The position numbers and the translations under genes are program-made. The notes beneath the pieces were generated by a model. It saw only the letters and a list, made by a program, of their open reading frames with translations, was not told where the DNA came from and searched no databases. A DNA stretch of 33,625 nucleotides from an uncultured Gammaproteobacteria bacterium (lineage in GTDB: Bacteria; Pseudomonadota; Gammaproteobacteria; Arenicellales; JAANXG01): assembly GCA_947259955.1 (NCBI GenBank), contig CAMYOI010000001.1, forward strand, positions 1 through 33,625. Reading direction: 5' to 3'. Shown here piece by piece: positions 20,883 to 30,415 of this stretch (its first letter is position 1; each line of letters begins with the position of its first letter).

Positions 20883-22358
20883 GTGTTTGGCGGTCTTCTA
20901 AGCTGGGTCATCTGGCTCCCCATCCTGGGGGGCATTATCGTCCTTGCCACCGGGTCGGACGAACGCGCTCCGCTGGCGCGTAAGCTCAGCCTGGCGTTTT
21001 CCATTCTGACGTTCTTGATCAGCATCCCGCTGTACACCGGCTTCGACACCTCTACCGCGGCAATGCAGTTCGGGGAGAAGTCGATCTGGGTAAGCACGTT
21101 CAGCATTTATTACCATATCGGCATCGACGGCATATCGATGCCGCTAATCCTTCTCACCACGTTTCTGACCGTCGTCGTGGTCATCGCCGGCTGGGAGGTC
21201 ATCAAGGAAAAGACGGCGCAGTACATGGCGGCATTCCTCATCATGGAAGGCCTGATGGTGGGCGTCTTTTCCGCAATAGACGCGGTGCTGTTCTACGTGT
21301 TCTGGGAAGGCATGCTGATCCCCATGTTTCTCATCATCGGCATCTGGGGCGGAGCCAACCGTATCTACGCCACAATCAAATTCTTCCTGTATACGCTGCT
21401 CGGTTCACTGCTGATGCTGGTGGCGTTTTTGTACCTGTACCACCAATCCGGCAGCTTCAACATCCTCGATTTTCACGCGCTGCCGCTGGACATGACCGCG
21501 CAGACGTTGCTCTTCATCGCGTTTTTTACCGCCTTCGCCGTCAAGGTGCCTATGTTCCCGGTACACACCTGGCTGCCCGACGCCCATGTCGAGGCGCCGA
21601 CCGGAGGCTCGGTCATCCTCGCAGCGATCATGTTGAAAATGGGTGGGTACGGATTTCTCAGGTTCAGCCTTCCGATCCTGCCCGACGCCAGCCACGAACT
21701 GGCAACCATCGTCATTGCGCTGTCCCTGATCGCGATCGTATACATTGCGCTCGTGGCCCTGGTGCAACAGGATATGAAGAAGCTGATTGCGTATTCGTCC
21801 ATCTCACACATGGGCTTCGTTACCCTGGGTTTTTTCATATTCTCCAGCCAGGGCATCGAGGGCGGCATGGTGCAGATGATCTCCCATGGATTCATCTCGG
21901 GGGCGCTTTTCCTGTGCGTGGGTGTGCTGTATGACCGCGTGCATTCCCGCGAGATCGCCAGCTACGGCGGCGTGGCCAACACCATGCCTGTATTCGCCGC
22001 GTTCATGATGCTGTTCGCTATGGCCAATGCGGGGCTGCCGGGCACCTCCGGATTCGTCGGTGAGTTCCTCGTCATACTCGCATCATTCAAGGTCAATATC
22101 TGGTACGCGGTGCTGGCGGGCACCACTCTGGTTTTTGGTGCGGCCTACACGTTGTGGATGTACAAGCGGGTAATATTCGGGGAGGTCGCCAACGACGACG
22201 TCGCCGCACTCGAGGATGTGTCTCCCCGCGAGATACTTTTTCTGTCGCTTCTGGCCGCGATGGTGCTGATCATGGGGCTGTGGCCTTATCCATTTCTGGA
22301 CGTCATGCACGCGACGGTTGATCAACTTGTCACTCAGGTCAACACCAGCAAGCTGTAA
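20883..22358 (+). CDS. nuoM: NADH-quinone oxidoreductase subunit M
   Basis: 491 aa; FWEGMLIPMFLIIGIWGG, KVPMFPVHTWLPDAHVEAPTGGSVILA. GTG start. Confidence 0.97.
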   Translation: MFGGLLSWVIWLPILGGIIVLATGSDERAPLARKLSLAFSILTFLISIPLYTGFDTSTAAMQFGEKSIWVSTFSIYYHIGIDGISMPLILLTTFLTVVVVIAGWEVIKEKTAQYMAAFLIMEGLMVGVFSAIDAVLFYVFWEGMLIPMFLIIGIWGGANRIYATIKFFLYTLLGSLLMLVAFLYLYHQSGSFNILDFHALPLDMTAQTLLFIAFFTAFAVKVPMFPVHTWLPDAHVEAPTGGSVILAAIMLKMGGYGFLRFSLPILPDASHELATIVIALSLIAIVYIALVALVQQDMKKLIAYSSISHMGFVTLGFFIFSSQGIEGGMVQMISHGFISGALFLCVGVLYDRVHSREIASYGGVANTMPVFAAFMMLFAMANAGLPGTSGFVGEFLVILASFKVNIWYAVLAGTTLVFGAAYTLWMYKRVIFGEVANDDVAALEDVSPREILFLSLLAAMVLIMGLWPYPFLDVMHATVDQLVTQVNTSKL

Positions 22359-22363
22359 GAATC

Positions 22364-23815
22364 ATGGAACTCAACATACAACCCATACTGCCCGAGATCC
22401 TAATTTGCGCCATGGCCTGCGTCATCCTGGTGCTGGATCTGTACCTGAAGCCGGAGCGCCGCACGATCGCCTACGTATTGACCGTAATGACATTGCTTGT
22501 TGCGGCCGCCTTGTACTGGCAGGATTTCGCGACCGGGTCCGCGGTGTATCTCAACGGCATGTTCATCAAGGACCGGTTTTCGGACGTGGTCAAGATCGCG
22601 ATCTGTCTGTTGTCGCTGCTCGTTTTCGTTTATTCACGGGAGTACATGAAGGCCAGGGATTTATTTCTCAGCGAGTATTTCGTGCTGGGTCTGTTTGCCG
22701 TGCTCGGCATGATGGTGATGGTGTCTGCGGGTCATTTCCTCGCCCTGTATCTCGGCCTGGAACTGCTGTCCCTCAGTTTGTACGCCATGGTTGCCTTTCA
22801 GCGTGATTCGAGTGTGGCCACGGAAGCTGCGATGAAGTATTTCGTGCTCGGCGCCCTCGGCTCGGCCATGCTCCTATACGGCATGTCGATCATCTATGGC
22901 TTAACCGGAAGTCTCGATATTAGCGTGGTGCGAGGTATCGTGGCGGAACAAGCGGCGCCGGACAACGTGATACTGATCTTGGGACTGGTATTCATTCTGG
23001 TGAGTCTTGCCTTCAAGATCGGAGCAGTCCCCTTTCATATGTGGGTTCCCGATGTCTACCACGGTGCGCCCACGTCGTCGACCTTGTTCGTCAGCACGGC
23101 ACCCAAGCTTGCGGGATTCGCCATCATCATCCGGCTGCTGGTGGGCGGCCTGGAAGATTTACACTTCATGTGGCGCGACATGCTCATCGTCCTGGCGGTG
23201 CTGTCGATTCTGCTGGGAAACCTCATCGCCATCGCCCAGACAAATTTCAAGCGAATGCTGGCCTATTCGGCGATATCACATATGGGTTTCATGCTGCTTG
23301 GCATACTGGCCGGCACTCCAAACGGTTACAGCGCGGGTCTTTTCTATGGGCTGGTCTACACTTTCATGGGACTGGGCGGATTCGGTATCGTCGTGCTCCT
23401 GTCACGTGCCGGTTATGAGGCGGATGAGCTCGATGACCTGAGAGGTCTCAACCAGAGCCATCCCTGGTATGCGTTCCTGATCCTCATCTTCATGTTCTCG
23501 ATGGCCGGGGTGCCGCCGACAATAGGGTTTTTCGCCAAGTTGTCGGTGATCCAGGCCGTCATCGATGTCGAACTGACCTGGCTGGCGGTTATTGCCGTAC
23601 TTTTTGCGGTCATCGGGGCGTTCTACTACCTGCGCGTAATCAAGTTGGTTTATTTCGATCCGCCCGCAGTTGCGGCCCGGGAGATCTCCGCAGCGGCCGA
23701 TTTTCGGGTGCTTCTGAGCGCCAACGCGGTTGCCCTGGTCCTGTTGCTGCCCATGGTAGGGCCCATACAGGAGATGTGTACGCAGGCAATCGCCAGCGTC
23801 GTCGGGGTGTTCTAA
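22364..23815 (+). CDS. nuoN: NADH-quinone oxidoreductase subunit N
   Basis: 483 aa; YLGLELLSLSLYAMVAFQRDSSVATEAAMKYFVLGALGSAMLLYG, VPFHMWVPDVYHGAPTSSTLF. Confidence 0.97.
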   Translation: MELNIQPILPEILICAMACVILVLDLYLKPERRTIAYVLTVMTLLVAAALYWQDFATGSAVYLNGMFIKDRFSDVVKIAICLLSLLVFVYSREYMKARDLFLSEYFVLGLFAVLGMMVMVSAGHFLALYLGLELLSLSLYAMVAFQRDSSVATEAAMKYFVLGALGSAMLLYGMSIIYGLTGSLDISVVRGIVAEQAAPDNVILILGLVFILVSLAFKIGAVPFHMWVPDVYHGAPTSSTLFVSTAPKLAGFAIIIRLLVGGLEDLHFMWRDMLIVLAVLSILLGNLIAIAQTNFKRMLAYSAISHMGFMLLGILAGTPNGYSAGLFYGLVYTFMGLGGFGIVVLLSRAGYEADELDDLRGLNQSHPWYAFLILIFMFSMAGVPPTIGFFAKLSVIQAVIDVELTWLAVIAVLFAVIGAFYYLRVIKLVYFDPPAVAAREISAAADFRVLLSANAVALVLLLPMVGPIQEMCTQAIASVVGVF

Positions 23816-23832
23816 CCCACCGTCAGGGTGGG
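23816..23832 (+). other. Stem-loop immediately after nuoN (possible Rho-assisted terminator or processing site)
   Basis: CCCACC-GTCAG-GGTGGG begins directly after the nuoN stop codon. No downstream T-run. Confidence 0.35.
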
Positions 23833-23849
23833 GTGCAGCTTCAAATCCC

Positions 23850-23879
23850 TTGTCACCCAAGCCGTATTTACGTTAGAAT
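23850..23879 (+). promoter_or_regulatory. Candidate sigma70 promoter for tRNA-fMet/rimP operon
   Basis: TTGTCA (23850-23855), 18-bp spacer, TAGAAT (23874-23879), GC-rich discriminator TCGCGCCC. Confidence 0.55.
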
Positions 23880-23891
23880 TCGCGCCCTTAT

Positions 23892-23968
<77 letters not shown>

Positions 23969-23989
23969 AACTTCTGGTGTAACCTGCGA

Positions 23990-24018
23990 CCCCGCCTTAT
24001 GCGGGGTTTGTTGTTTTT
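23990..24018 (+). terminator. Rho-independent terminator (or attenuator) after tRNA-fMet
   Basis: CCCCGC-CTTAT-GCGGGG stem followed by TTTGTTGTTTTT. Confidence 0.8.
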
Positions 24019-24028
24019 ATACGCTGAA

Positions 24029-24505
24029 TTGATCGATAAAGAACTATATGAGCTGCTCGAACCCGGGGTTCGTGCATTGGGTTTCGAGATGGTGACCGTC
24101 GAGATGACCGGGCGGGGTAGCTCGTCACTATTGCGGGTCTATATTGATAGCCCCCAAGGCATCACGGTCGATGATTGCGTCCGGGTCAGCGATCAGGTCA
24201 GTGCGATCCTTGACGTCGAAAACCCGATAGCGGATCGCTATACGCTCGAGGTGTCGTCACCAGGCTTCGACCGGCCGCTGTGCAAGCTGAGCCACTTCGA
24301 AGCGGTAGTGGGACAGAGGGTCCGGATTCGGACAAAGGTTGCCGTTTCCGGCCGCAGGCGGTTTAGCGGAATATTGACCGGTGTAACGCAGGAATCCTTA
24401 GCACTGGAAGTGGATGGCGAGATGTATGACGTCCCGCTGGATGATATTTTTAAAGCGAGGCTGGTGCCGGATTTCGGAAGCGAAACGGGCCAGTTGAAGA
24501 ATTGA
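24029..24505 (+). CDS. rimP: Ribosome maturation factor RimP
   Basis: LIDKELYELLEPGVRALGFEMVTVEM...LRVYIDSPQGITVDDCVRVSDQVSAILDVENPIADRYTLEVSSPGFDRPL. The ORF-track start (23999) lies inside the terminator loop; a TTG at 24029 fits the family N-terminus better. Confidence 0.9.
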   Translation: MIDKELYELLEPGVRALGFEMVTVEMTGRGSSSLLRVYIDSPQGITVDDCVRVSDQVSAILDVENPIADRYTLEVSSPGFDRPLCKLSHFEAVVGQRVRIRTKVAVSGRRRFSGILTGVTQESLALEVDGEMYDVPLDDIFKARLVPDFGSETGQLKN

Positions 24506-24529
24506 GACGAGGGTTTTGGCTTAAAGACT

Positions 24530-26035
24530 ATGGCAAATGAAATATTATTGATGGCGGACGTGCTGTCCCGTGAGAAGAGCGTTGACAAGGACGTCATTTT
24601 CGAAGCAATTGAGGCCGCTTTGGCGACCGCGACGCGAAAGCGGCATCGCGAGGATATCGAAGCCCGGGTGAGTATTCATCGCGACACTGGAGACTATGAT
24701 GCGTTCAGGCGATGGGAGGTCATCGACGACGAAGAGGAGCTGGAATTCCCAAGTCGGCAGATCAGGCTTACCCAGGCCAGGCTGGACCACCCGGACCTGG
24801 AAATTGGCGATTTCGTCGAATCCCCCCTCGAGCCCGTCGAATTCGGACGCATCGCGGCCCAGGCCGCCAAGCAGGTCATCATGCAGAAGGTCCGCGAGGC
24901 GGAGCGGGAGCGCATAGTCGCGGAGTACTCGCCGCGCCAGGGTGAGATGATTTCAGGCGTCGTCAAGAGGGTTGAGCGGGGAGATGCCGTGGTCGATCTC
25001 GGCGGCGCGGAGGCCACGCTGCCCAAATCCGCAATGATACCGCGCGAGGGACTGCGTCCCGGTGACCGGATCCGTGCCATCCTGAGGGACGTGCGACCGG
25101 CAATCAGGGGGCCGCAGCTTTTCCTCGACCGGGTGACCCCCGCACTCCTGCTGCAGCTGTTCAGACTGGAAGTACCCGAGGCCGGTGAAGGAATCATCGA
25201 GATACTGAGCGCCGCCCGGGACCCGGGCCTTCGCGCCAAGATCGCGGTCAAGTCCAACGATACCAAGGTCGATCCCGTGGGCGCCTGTGTCGGCATCAGG
25301 GGGTCTCGGGTGCAGAGTGTGTCGAACGAGATTGCCGGTGAGCGTGTGGACATCATCAAGTGGTCGGACGACGCCGCTCAGTTCGTCATCAATGCTTTGG
25401 CGCCGGCGGAGGTGGAATCGATCGTCGTCGACGAGGAAACCAACTCCATGGACGTCGTGGTCGACGAGCGCCAGTTGTCCCAGGCCATCGGCCGCGGCGG
25501 TCAGAACGTCCGGCTGGCATCTGAGCTGACCGGTTGGGAGATTAACATCCTGACCGATCAGGAGGCCGCGGAAAAAGCGGAAAAAGAATCAGTTGAAGTC
25601 CGCAACATGCTGATGGAGCAACTAGACGTCGACGAAGACGTAGGAGCGATCCTGGCTCAGGAGGGGTTCACCTCGCTCGAAGAGGTCGCATACGTGCCCA
25701 GGCAGGAAATGCTGGACATCGAGGAATTCGACGAAGGACTCGTCGACGAACTGCGGCGTCGCGCGGAAGACGCGCTGGTTACCCGCGCAATCGTCCAGGA
25801 GGAAGCGCTAAAAATGGCGGAGCCCGCAGCCGACCTGCTGGAAATGGAGGGCATGGATGAGCACACGGCCAGATTATTGGCCAGCCAGGAAGTTCGCACC
25901 ATGGAAGAACTTGCGGAGTGCGCGGTGGACGAAGTGCTGGATATCATCCCCAGCATGGAGAAGACCCGTGCGGAGGAGTTGATAATGACCGCCCGGGCGC
26001 CGTGGTTCGCTGAAGAGGAAGAGGCGCAAGCATAA
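24530..26035 (+). CDS. nusA: Transcription termination/antitermination protein NusA
   Basis: 501 aa; NusA N-domain, S1 region, KH domains (KVDPVGACVGIRGSRVQSVSNEIAGERVDIIKWSDD), C-terminal HhH repeats. Confidence 0.97.
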   Translation: MANEILLMADVLSREKSVDKDVIFEAIEAALATATRKRHREDIEARVSIHRDTGDYDAFRRWEVIDDEEELEFPSRQIRLTQARLDHPDLEIGDFVESPLEPVEFGRIAAQAAKQVIMQKVREAERERIVAEYSPRQGEMISGVVKRVERGDAVVDLGGAEATLPKSAMIPREGLRPGDRIRAILRDVRPAIRGPQLFLDRVTPALLLQLFRLEVPEAGEGIIEILSAARDPGLRAKIAVKSNDTKVDPVGACVGIRGSRVQSVSNEIAGERVDIIKWSDDAAQFVINALAPAEVESIVVDEETNSMDVVVDERQLSQAIGRGGQNVRLASELTGWEINILTDQEAAEKAEKESVEVRNMLMEQLDVDEDVGAILAQEGFTSLEEVAYVPRQEMLDIEEFDEGLVDELRRRAEDALVTRAIVQEEALKMAEPAADLLEMEGMDEHTARLLASQEVRTMEELAECAVDEVLDIIPSMEKTRAEELIMTARAPWFAEEEEAQA

Positions 26036-26044
26036 GGGGATAAC

Positions 26045-28621
26045 ATGTCGCAGATTACCATCAAAAACTTTGCCGAACAGATCGATGTAGGTGTTGACAA
26101 GCTGATTCAACAGCTCGCGGACGCGGGGATAGACGGCAAGCAGTCCGAAGATCAGTTGTCCGATGCTGAGAAGCTCGCCCTTCTGACCCATCTGCGCGGC
26201 GGCAACAGCGATGATCTGGCCAAACCCAAGCGCAACAAGATTACTCTGAAACGCAAGACCGCGAGTGAATTGAAACAGACCTCACGTACGGGCGCGGCAC
26301 GCACCATACATGTTGAGGTGCGAAAGAAACGCACTTTCGTAAAGCGTGAGGTGCTGGAGGAAAAAGAACGGCAGAAGCGCGAGGAACTCGAACGGGAAGA
26401 GGCCCGGATAAAGGCGGAGGCCGAAGCGCAGGAAGCTGCCCGCCAGAAGGCCGAGGAGGAAAAGAACCTACTCGAAGAGGAAGCCAGGCGGGCCGAAGCT
26501 GCCGAAGTGGAGATGCCTGAAGCGGAACCGGCTGTAGCCGGAGAGCCCGTCGTTGACGGGGTCGCGACAGAGCAGCCGGAGCCGGCACCGGCGGCGGAAC
26601 CCGCAGTGTCGGAAGCACCGCTTGCCGAGGCAGCGCCGAAAGACGCACAGGCGGAAGCGCCGCCGGCGACCGAGGAAAAACCGAAGGCACCGGACAAGAA
26701 GGGGCGCAAAGCGGCGGCTACCGAGCGGAAATCCAAACGCAAGCGCGATGAACTCCACGTGTCGGGAGACCACAAGGGCCGGCGCAAAAAGCGCGACATC
26801 CGGCCCAAGAAAGTCCGCTCCAGCACCGCGGGGCAGCACGGCTTCGAGAAACCGACGGCACCGGTTACCCGGGCGGTTACGATTCCCGAAACCATTACGG
26901 TGGGTGAGCTGGCGCAGGCGATGACGGTGAAAGCCGCGGATCTGATCAAAGCGATGATGAAGCTCGGAATGATGGCGACGATCAACCAGGTCATCGATCA
27001 GGAGACCGCTATCCTGCTGGTCGAGGAAATGGGTCACACGGCATCCGCCGCGGCTTCCGACGATCCGGAGGCGCGCTTACGCGGCGAACAGCAGGCGGTA
27101 TCCGATGAACAACGGCCGCGACCGCCCGTGGTCACGGTAATGGGCCATGTCGATCACGGTAAAACATCGCTGCTGGATCACATAAGGAAAACCAAAGTGG
27201 CCTCCGGGGAGGCCGGGGGCATCACCCAGCATATCGGTGCCTACCAGGTGGAGACTTCCAGGGGAACCATCACCTTTCTCGACACACCGGGCCACGAGGC
27301 ATTCACGGCCATGCGCGCCCGCGGTGCGCAGGCAACGGACCTGGTGATTCTCGTGGTCGCGGCGGATGATGGCGTCAAGCCCCAGACGGTAGAGGCTATC
27401 AATCATGCCAGGAGCGCGGAGGTGCCGATCGTTGTTGCAATCAACAAGATAGACAAGGAGTCCGCCAACGTCGATCGTGTCAAACAGGATCTGGCAAGCC
27501 ACGACGTCATTTCCGAGGACTGGGGCGGCGACATACTTATGGTGCCCGTGTCCGCGCATACGGGAGAGGGCGTGGACACGCTGCTCGACAGCGTCCTGTT
27601 ACAGTCGGAACTGCTCGAACTCCAGGCCACCGTGGACAGCGCCGCGGCCGGTCTCGTTGTCGAGGCCAGGCTGGATAAGGGCCGGGGACCGGTAGCCACG
27701 GTGCTGGTTCAGAAAGGCACGCTGCGAACCGGTGACGTTATCCTGGCCGGTCGGGAAACCGGGAGGGTCAGGACGATGTCGGACGATGCCGGCCGGCGCA
27801 TTAAGGAAGCGGGACCGTCCACCCCCGTCGAGATACAGGGCTTGTCGGGAGTTCCCGGAGCGGGTGAGGAAATGCTGGTGGTTGCCGACGAAAGAAAGGC
27901 GCGCGAGATCGCGCTGTTCAGGCAGGGCAAGCACAAGGAGGTGGCGCAGGCACGCCAGCAGGCCGCCAAGCTCGAAAACATGTTCCAGAAGATGGACGAA
28001 AACGAGGTCAAGACGCTCAACCTGCTGGTCAAGGCGGATGTGCAGGGTTCGGTCGAAGCCATCACCGAATCTCTCGAGAAGCTGTCCACCGGCGAAATCA
28101 AGGTTAAGGTGGTGCACGGCATGGTCGGCGGGATCAACGAATCGGATGTAAACCTGGCGCTCGCCTCGAACGCAATCATCATAGGTTTCAACGTCCGTGC
28201 CGACGCTTCGGCCCGCAAGCTCATCGAGAATGAGGGCGTGGACATACACTATTACAACGTGATCTACGACGTGGTGGACGAGGTCAAGGCCGCGATGTCC
28301 GGAATGCTCGCGCCCGAGATCAAGGAAGAGGTCATCGGCCATGTTGAGGTTCGCGACGTGTTCCGGGCACCGAGGATCGGGACGATCGCCGGGTCCTACG
28401 TCACCGAGGGTATGGTCAAACGTAATGAAAACGTGCGCGTCCTGCGCGACAGCGTGGTCATATTCGAGGGAGTCATCGATTCATTGCGAAGATTCAAGGA
28501 CGACGTGGGTGAAGTCAAGGCGGGCTTCGAATGTGGTATAGGCGTGAAGAACTACAACGACGTCAAGGTGGGTGATCAACTCGAGATCTATCGTAAGGTC
28601 GAAGTCAGGGCCACCCTGTGA
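26045..28621 (+). CDS. infB: Translation initiation factor IF-2
   Basis: 858 aa; IF2-N domain, charged Ala/Glu/Pro-rich linker, [41 protein letters not shown]. Confidence 0.97.
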   Translation: MSQITIKNFAEQIDVGVDKLIQQLADAGIDGKQSEDQLSDAEKLALLTHLRGGNSDDLAKPKRNKITLKRKTASELKQTSRTGAARTIHVEVRKKRTFVKREVLEEKERQKREELEREEARIKAEAEAQEAARQKAEEEKNLLEEEARRAEAAEVEMPEAEPAVAGEPVVDGVATEQPEPAPAAEPAVSEAPLAEAAPKDAQAEAPPATEEKPKAPDKKGRKAAATERKSKRKRDELHVSGDHKGRRKKRDIRPKKVRSSTAGQHGFEKPTAPVTRAVTIPETITVGELAQAMTVKAADLIKAMMKLGMMATINQVIDQETAILLVEEMGHTASAAASDDPEARLRGEQQAVSDEQRPRPPVVTVMGHVDHGKTSLLDHIRKTKVASGEAGGITQHIGAYQVETSRGTITFLDTPGHEAFTAMRARGAQATDLVILVVAADDGVKPQTVEAINHARSAEVPIVVAINKIDKESANVDRVKQDLASHDVISEDWGGDILMVPVSAHTGEGVDTLLDSVLLQSELLELQATVDSAAAGLVVEARLDKGRGPVATVLVQKGTLRTGDVILAGRETGRVRTMSDDAGRRIKEAGPSTPVEIQGLSGVPGAGEEMLVVADERKAREIALFRQGKHKEVAQARQQAAKLENMFQKMDENEVKTLNLLVKADVQGSVEAITESLEKLSTGEIKVKVVHGMVGGINESDVNLALASNAIIIGFNVRADASARKLIENEGVDIHYYNVIYDVVDEVKAAMSGMLAPEIKEEVIGHVEVRDVFRAPRIGTIAGSYVTEGMVKRNENVRVLRDSVVIFEGVIDSLRRFKDDVGEVKAGFECGIGVKNYNDVKVGDQLEIYRKVEVRATL

Positions 28622-28663
28622 TCCGGACCCCGGCGTTTAACCGACTGAGAATCAATCCAAACA

Positions 28664-29005
28664 ATGCCCAGGGAATTCAGTCGAACGCTGCGGGTCTCGG
28701 AACTCATACGCCGTGAACTCTCCGATATCATTTCCACGCGCCTCAACGATCCGCGCGTGAGTCTGGTATCGATTACGGCGGTGGAGGTCAGCAAGGACAT
28801 GAAACACGCGAAGGTATTCATAACCCAGCTTGGCGACGATTGCCGGGCGCTGGAGGCCCTGTCCCACGCCTCCCGATATCTTCGGAGGGAGCTGAGTTCG
28901 AGGCTCACGATGAAAGTCAGCCCGAGCCTGAGTTTTGCTTACGATCACAGCGTGGAACGAGGAATGGCGCTGTCGAAACTGATCGAGGAGGCCAACAAGA
29001 GGTGA
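28664..29005 (+). CDS. rbfA: Ribosome-binding factor A
   Basis: 113 aa; SRTLRVSELIRRELSDIISTRLNDPRVSLVSITAVEVSKDMKHAKVFIT. Confidence 0.95.
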   Translation: MPREFSRTLRVSELIRRELSDIISTRLNDPRVSLVSITAVEVSKDMKHAKVFITQLGDDCRALEALSHASRYLRRELSSRLTMKVSPSLSFAYDHSVERGMALSKLIEEANKR

Positions 29006-29008
29006 AAT

Positions 29009-29929
29009 ATGAGAGGTAGCCGAAGTCGTTCTCGCTGGGGCCGCGAAATCAACGGAATACTGTTGCTCGACAAGCCCAAGGGCTTGACCTCTAATGCGGC
29101 GCTGCAGGGAGCCAAGCGTGCTTTCAAGGCCCAAAAAGCGGGCCATACCGGAAGCTTGGATCCGATTGCGACGGGATTGCTGCCGTTGTGCTTCGGGGAG
29201 GCGACGAAGGTCTCGAGCTTCTTCCTGAGTGCGGATAAACGCTACAGATCCGTCTTCGCGCTGGGGGTGGCGACCGATACCGGAGATGCGGAAGGAAAAG
29301 AGATCTCCAGAAGTGACGGCGTGGAAGTTTCGAACGATACTATTGCCGATGTGCTGAACGAATTTACCGGTGACCTGGAGCAGGTGCCGCCCATGTACAG
29401 TGCCGTCAAGTTTCAGGGCCAGCCCTTGTACAAGCTGGCGAGAAAGGGCATAGAAGTCGAGCGCAAGCCCCGACAGGTGACGATCATGGAGGTGTCTTTC
29501 AAACGTATTGACGAGCGCAGCCTGGAGATCGATCTACACTGCTCCAGCGGGTTCTACGTGCGCACACTCGCCCACGAGTTGGGTGAACGGCTGGGTTGCG
29601 GCGCCCATGTATCGTCCCTGACGCGAACCGGCGTCGGTGAATTTTCCCTGGACGATGCAGTACCGCTCGAGCGCCTGCAGCGGGAAGAGAACGCCGAGGA
29701 ACTGGATAAATTGCTAATCGCAATGGATATCGGCCTCAAACATCTGCCGGGCGTCAATCTCTCGGATGACGCGGCTTACTACCTCTGCCGCGGGCAGCCG
29801 GTCAAGGCGGTGGATGTTCCCAGCGAGGGGTGGGTGCGTCTGTATGCGAACGGGGTTGGCTTTCTGGGCCTTGGCGAAGTCCTGGATGATGGCAGAGTGG
29901 CTCCCAAAAGACTGTTCAATTCAAAATGA
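29009..29929 (+). CDS. truB: tRNA pseudouridine(55) synthase TruB
   Basis: NGILLLDKPKGLTSNAALQGAKRAFKAQKAGHTGSLDPIATGLLPLCFGEATK; catalytic GSLDPIATG motif. Confidence 0.96.
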   Translation: MRGSRSRSRWGREINGILLLDKPKGLTSNAALQGAKRAFKAQKAGHTGSLDPIATGLLPLCFGEATKVSSFFLSADKRYRSVFALGVATDTGDAEGKEISRSDGVEVSNDTIADVLNEFTGDLEQVPPMYSAVKFQGQPLYKLARKGIEVERKPRQVTIMEVSFKRIDERSLEIDLHCSSGFYVRTLAHELGERLGCGAHVSSLTRTGVGEFSLDDAVPLERLQREENAEELDKLLIAMDIGLKHLPGVNLSDDAAYYLCRGQPVKAVDVPSEGWVRLYANGVGFLGLGEVLDDGRVAPKRLFNSK

Positions 29930-30027
29930 GCAAAATTCTGCTTGCCCGCAACGACATGAAATTTTGAGCATCTCTAACTAATTGAAAAATATAGAGTAAT
30001 TTTAGGCGGCCGGAGCGTTGGCGATGC

Positions 30028-30056
30028 TTGTTAGCGTGCCGGCCTGCGGTTAGAAT
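30028..30056 (+). promoter_or_regulatory. Candidate sigma70 promoter for rpsO-pnp
   Basis: TTGTTA (30028-30033), 17-bp spacer, TAGAAT (30051-30056), GC-rich discriminator ACGCCG. Confidence 0.55.
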
Positions 30057-30136
30057 ACGCCGTCTTTTTTGGCGGCACTTAAGTCAGTTGATTGACGGAT
30101 TAAATGGTTTACCAGAGAGTTTAAAGAGGAAAGACA

Positions 30137-30406
30137 ATGGCGTTATCAGCCGAACAGAAATCGAAAGTCGTGGGCGACTTTCAAAGAGCGAGTGGTGATA
30201 CGGGGTCAGCAGAAGTGCAGGTCGCGTTGATGACTGCCCGAATTGAAGACTTGTCTGCTCACTTCAAAACCCATACACACGATCACCACTCCCGCCAGGG
30301 ATTGTTGCGGTTGGTCAATAGAAGACGAAAGCTGCTGGACTATCTCAAGAACACGGATATTGAGCGCTATCGGAGCCTCATAAGCCGTCTAGGCTTACGC
30401 AAATAA
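30137..30406 (+). CDS. rpsO: 30S ribosomal protein S15
   Basis: 89 aa; [51 protein letters not shown]. Confidence 0.97.
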   Translation: MALSAEQKSKVVGDFQRASGDTGSAEVQVALMTARIEDLSAHFKTHTHDHHSRQGLLRLVNRRRKLLDYLKNTDIERYRSLISRLGLRK

Positions 30407-30415
30407 GGAGAAAAA

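Noticed and set aside
25640-25652. GTAGGAGCG string resembling a REP head
   Set aside because: Inside nusA coding sequence with no matching palindromic arm.
26340-26730. Repetitive-looking Ala/Glu/Pro tract in infB as a possible repeat element
   Set aside because: This is the normal variable charged linker of IF-2.
26152-26994. Ser/Ala-rich minus-strand ORFs opposite the infB linker
   Set aside because: Produced by reverse reading of the Ala/Glu/Lys-rich IF-2 linker; no independent support.
29931-29966. CAAAATT / AATTTTG inverted arms after truB
   Set aside because: AT-only-rich 7-bp arms with a 22-nt loop and no T-run; too weak to call a terminator.
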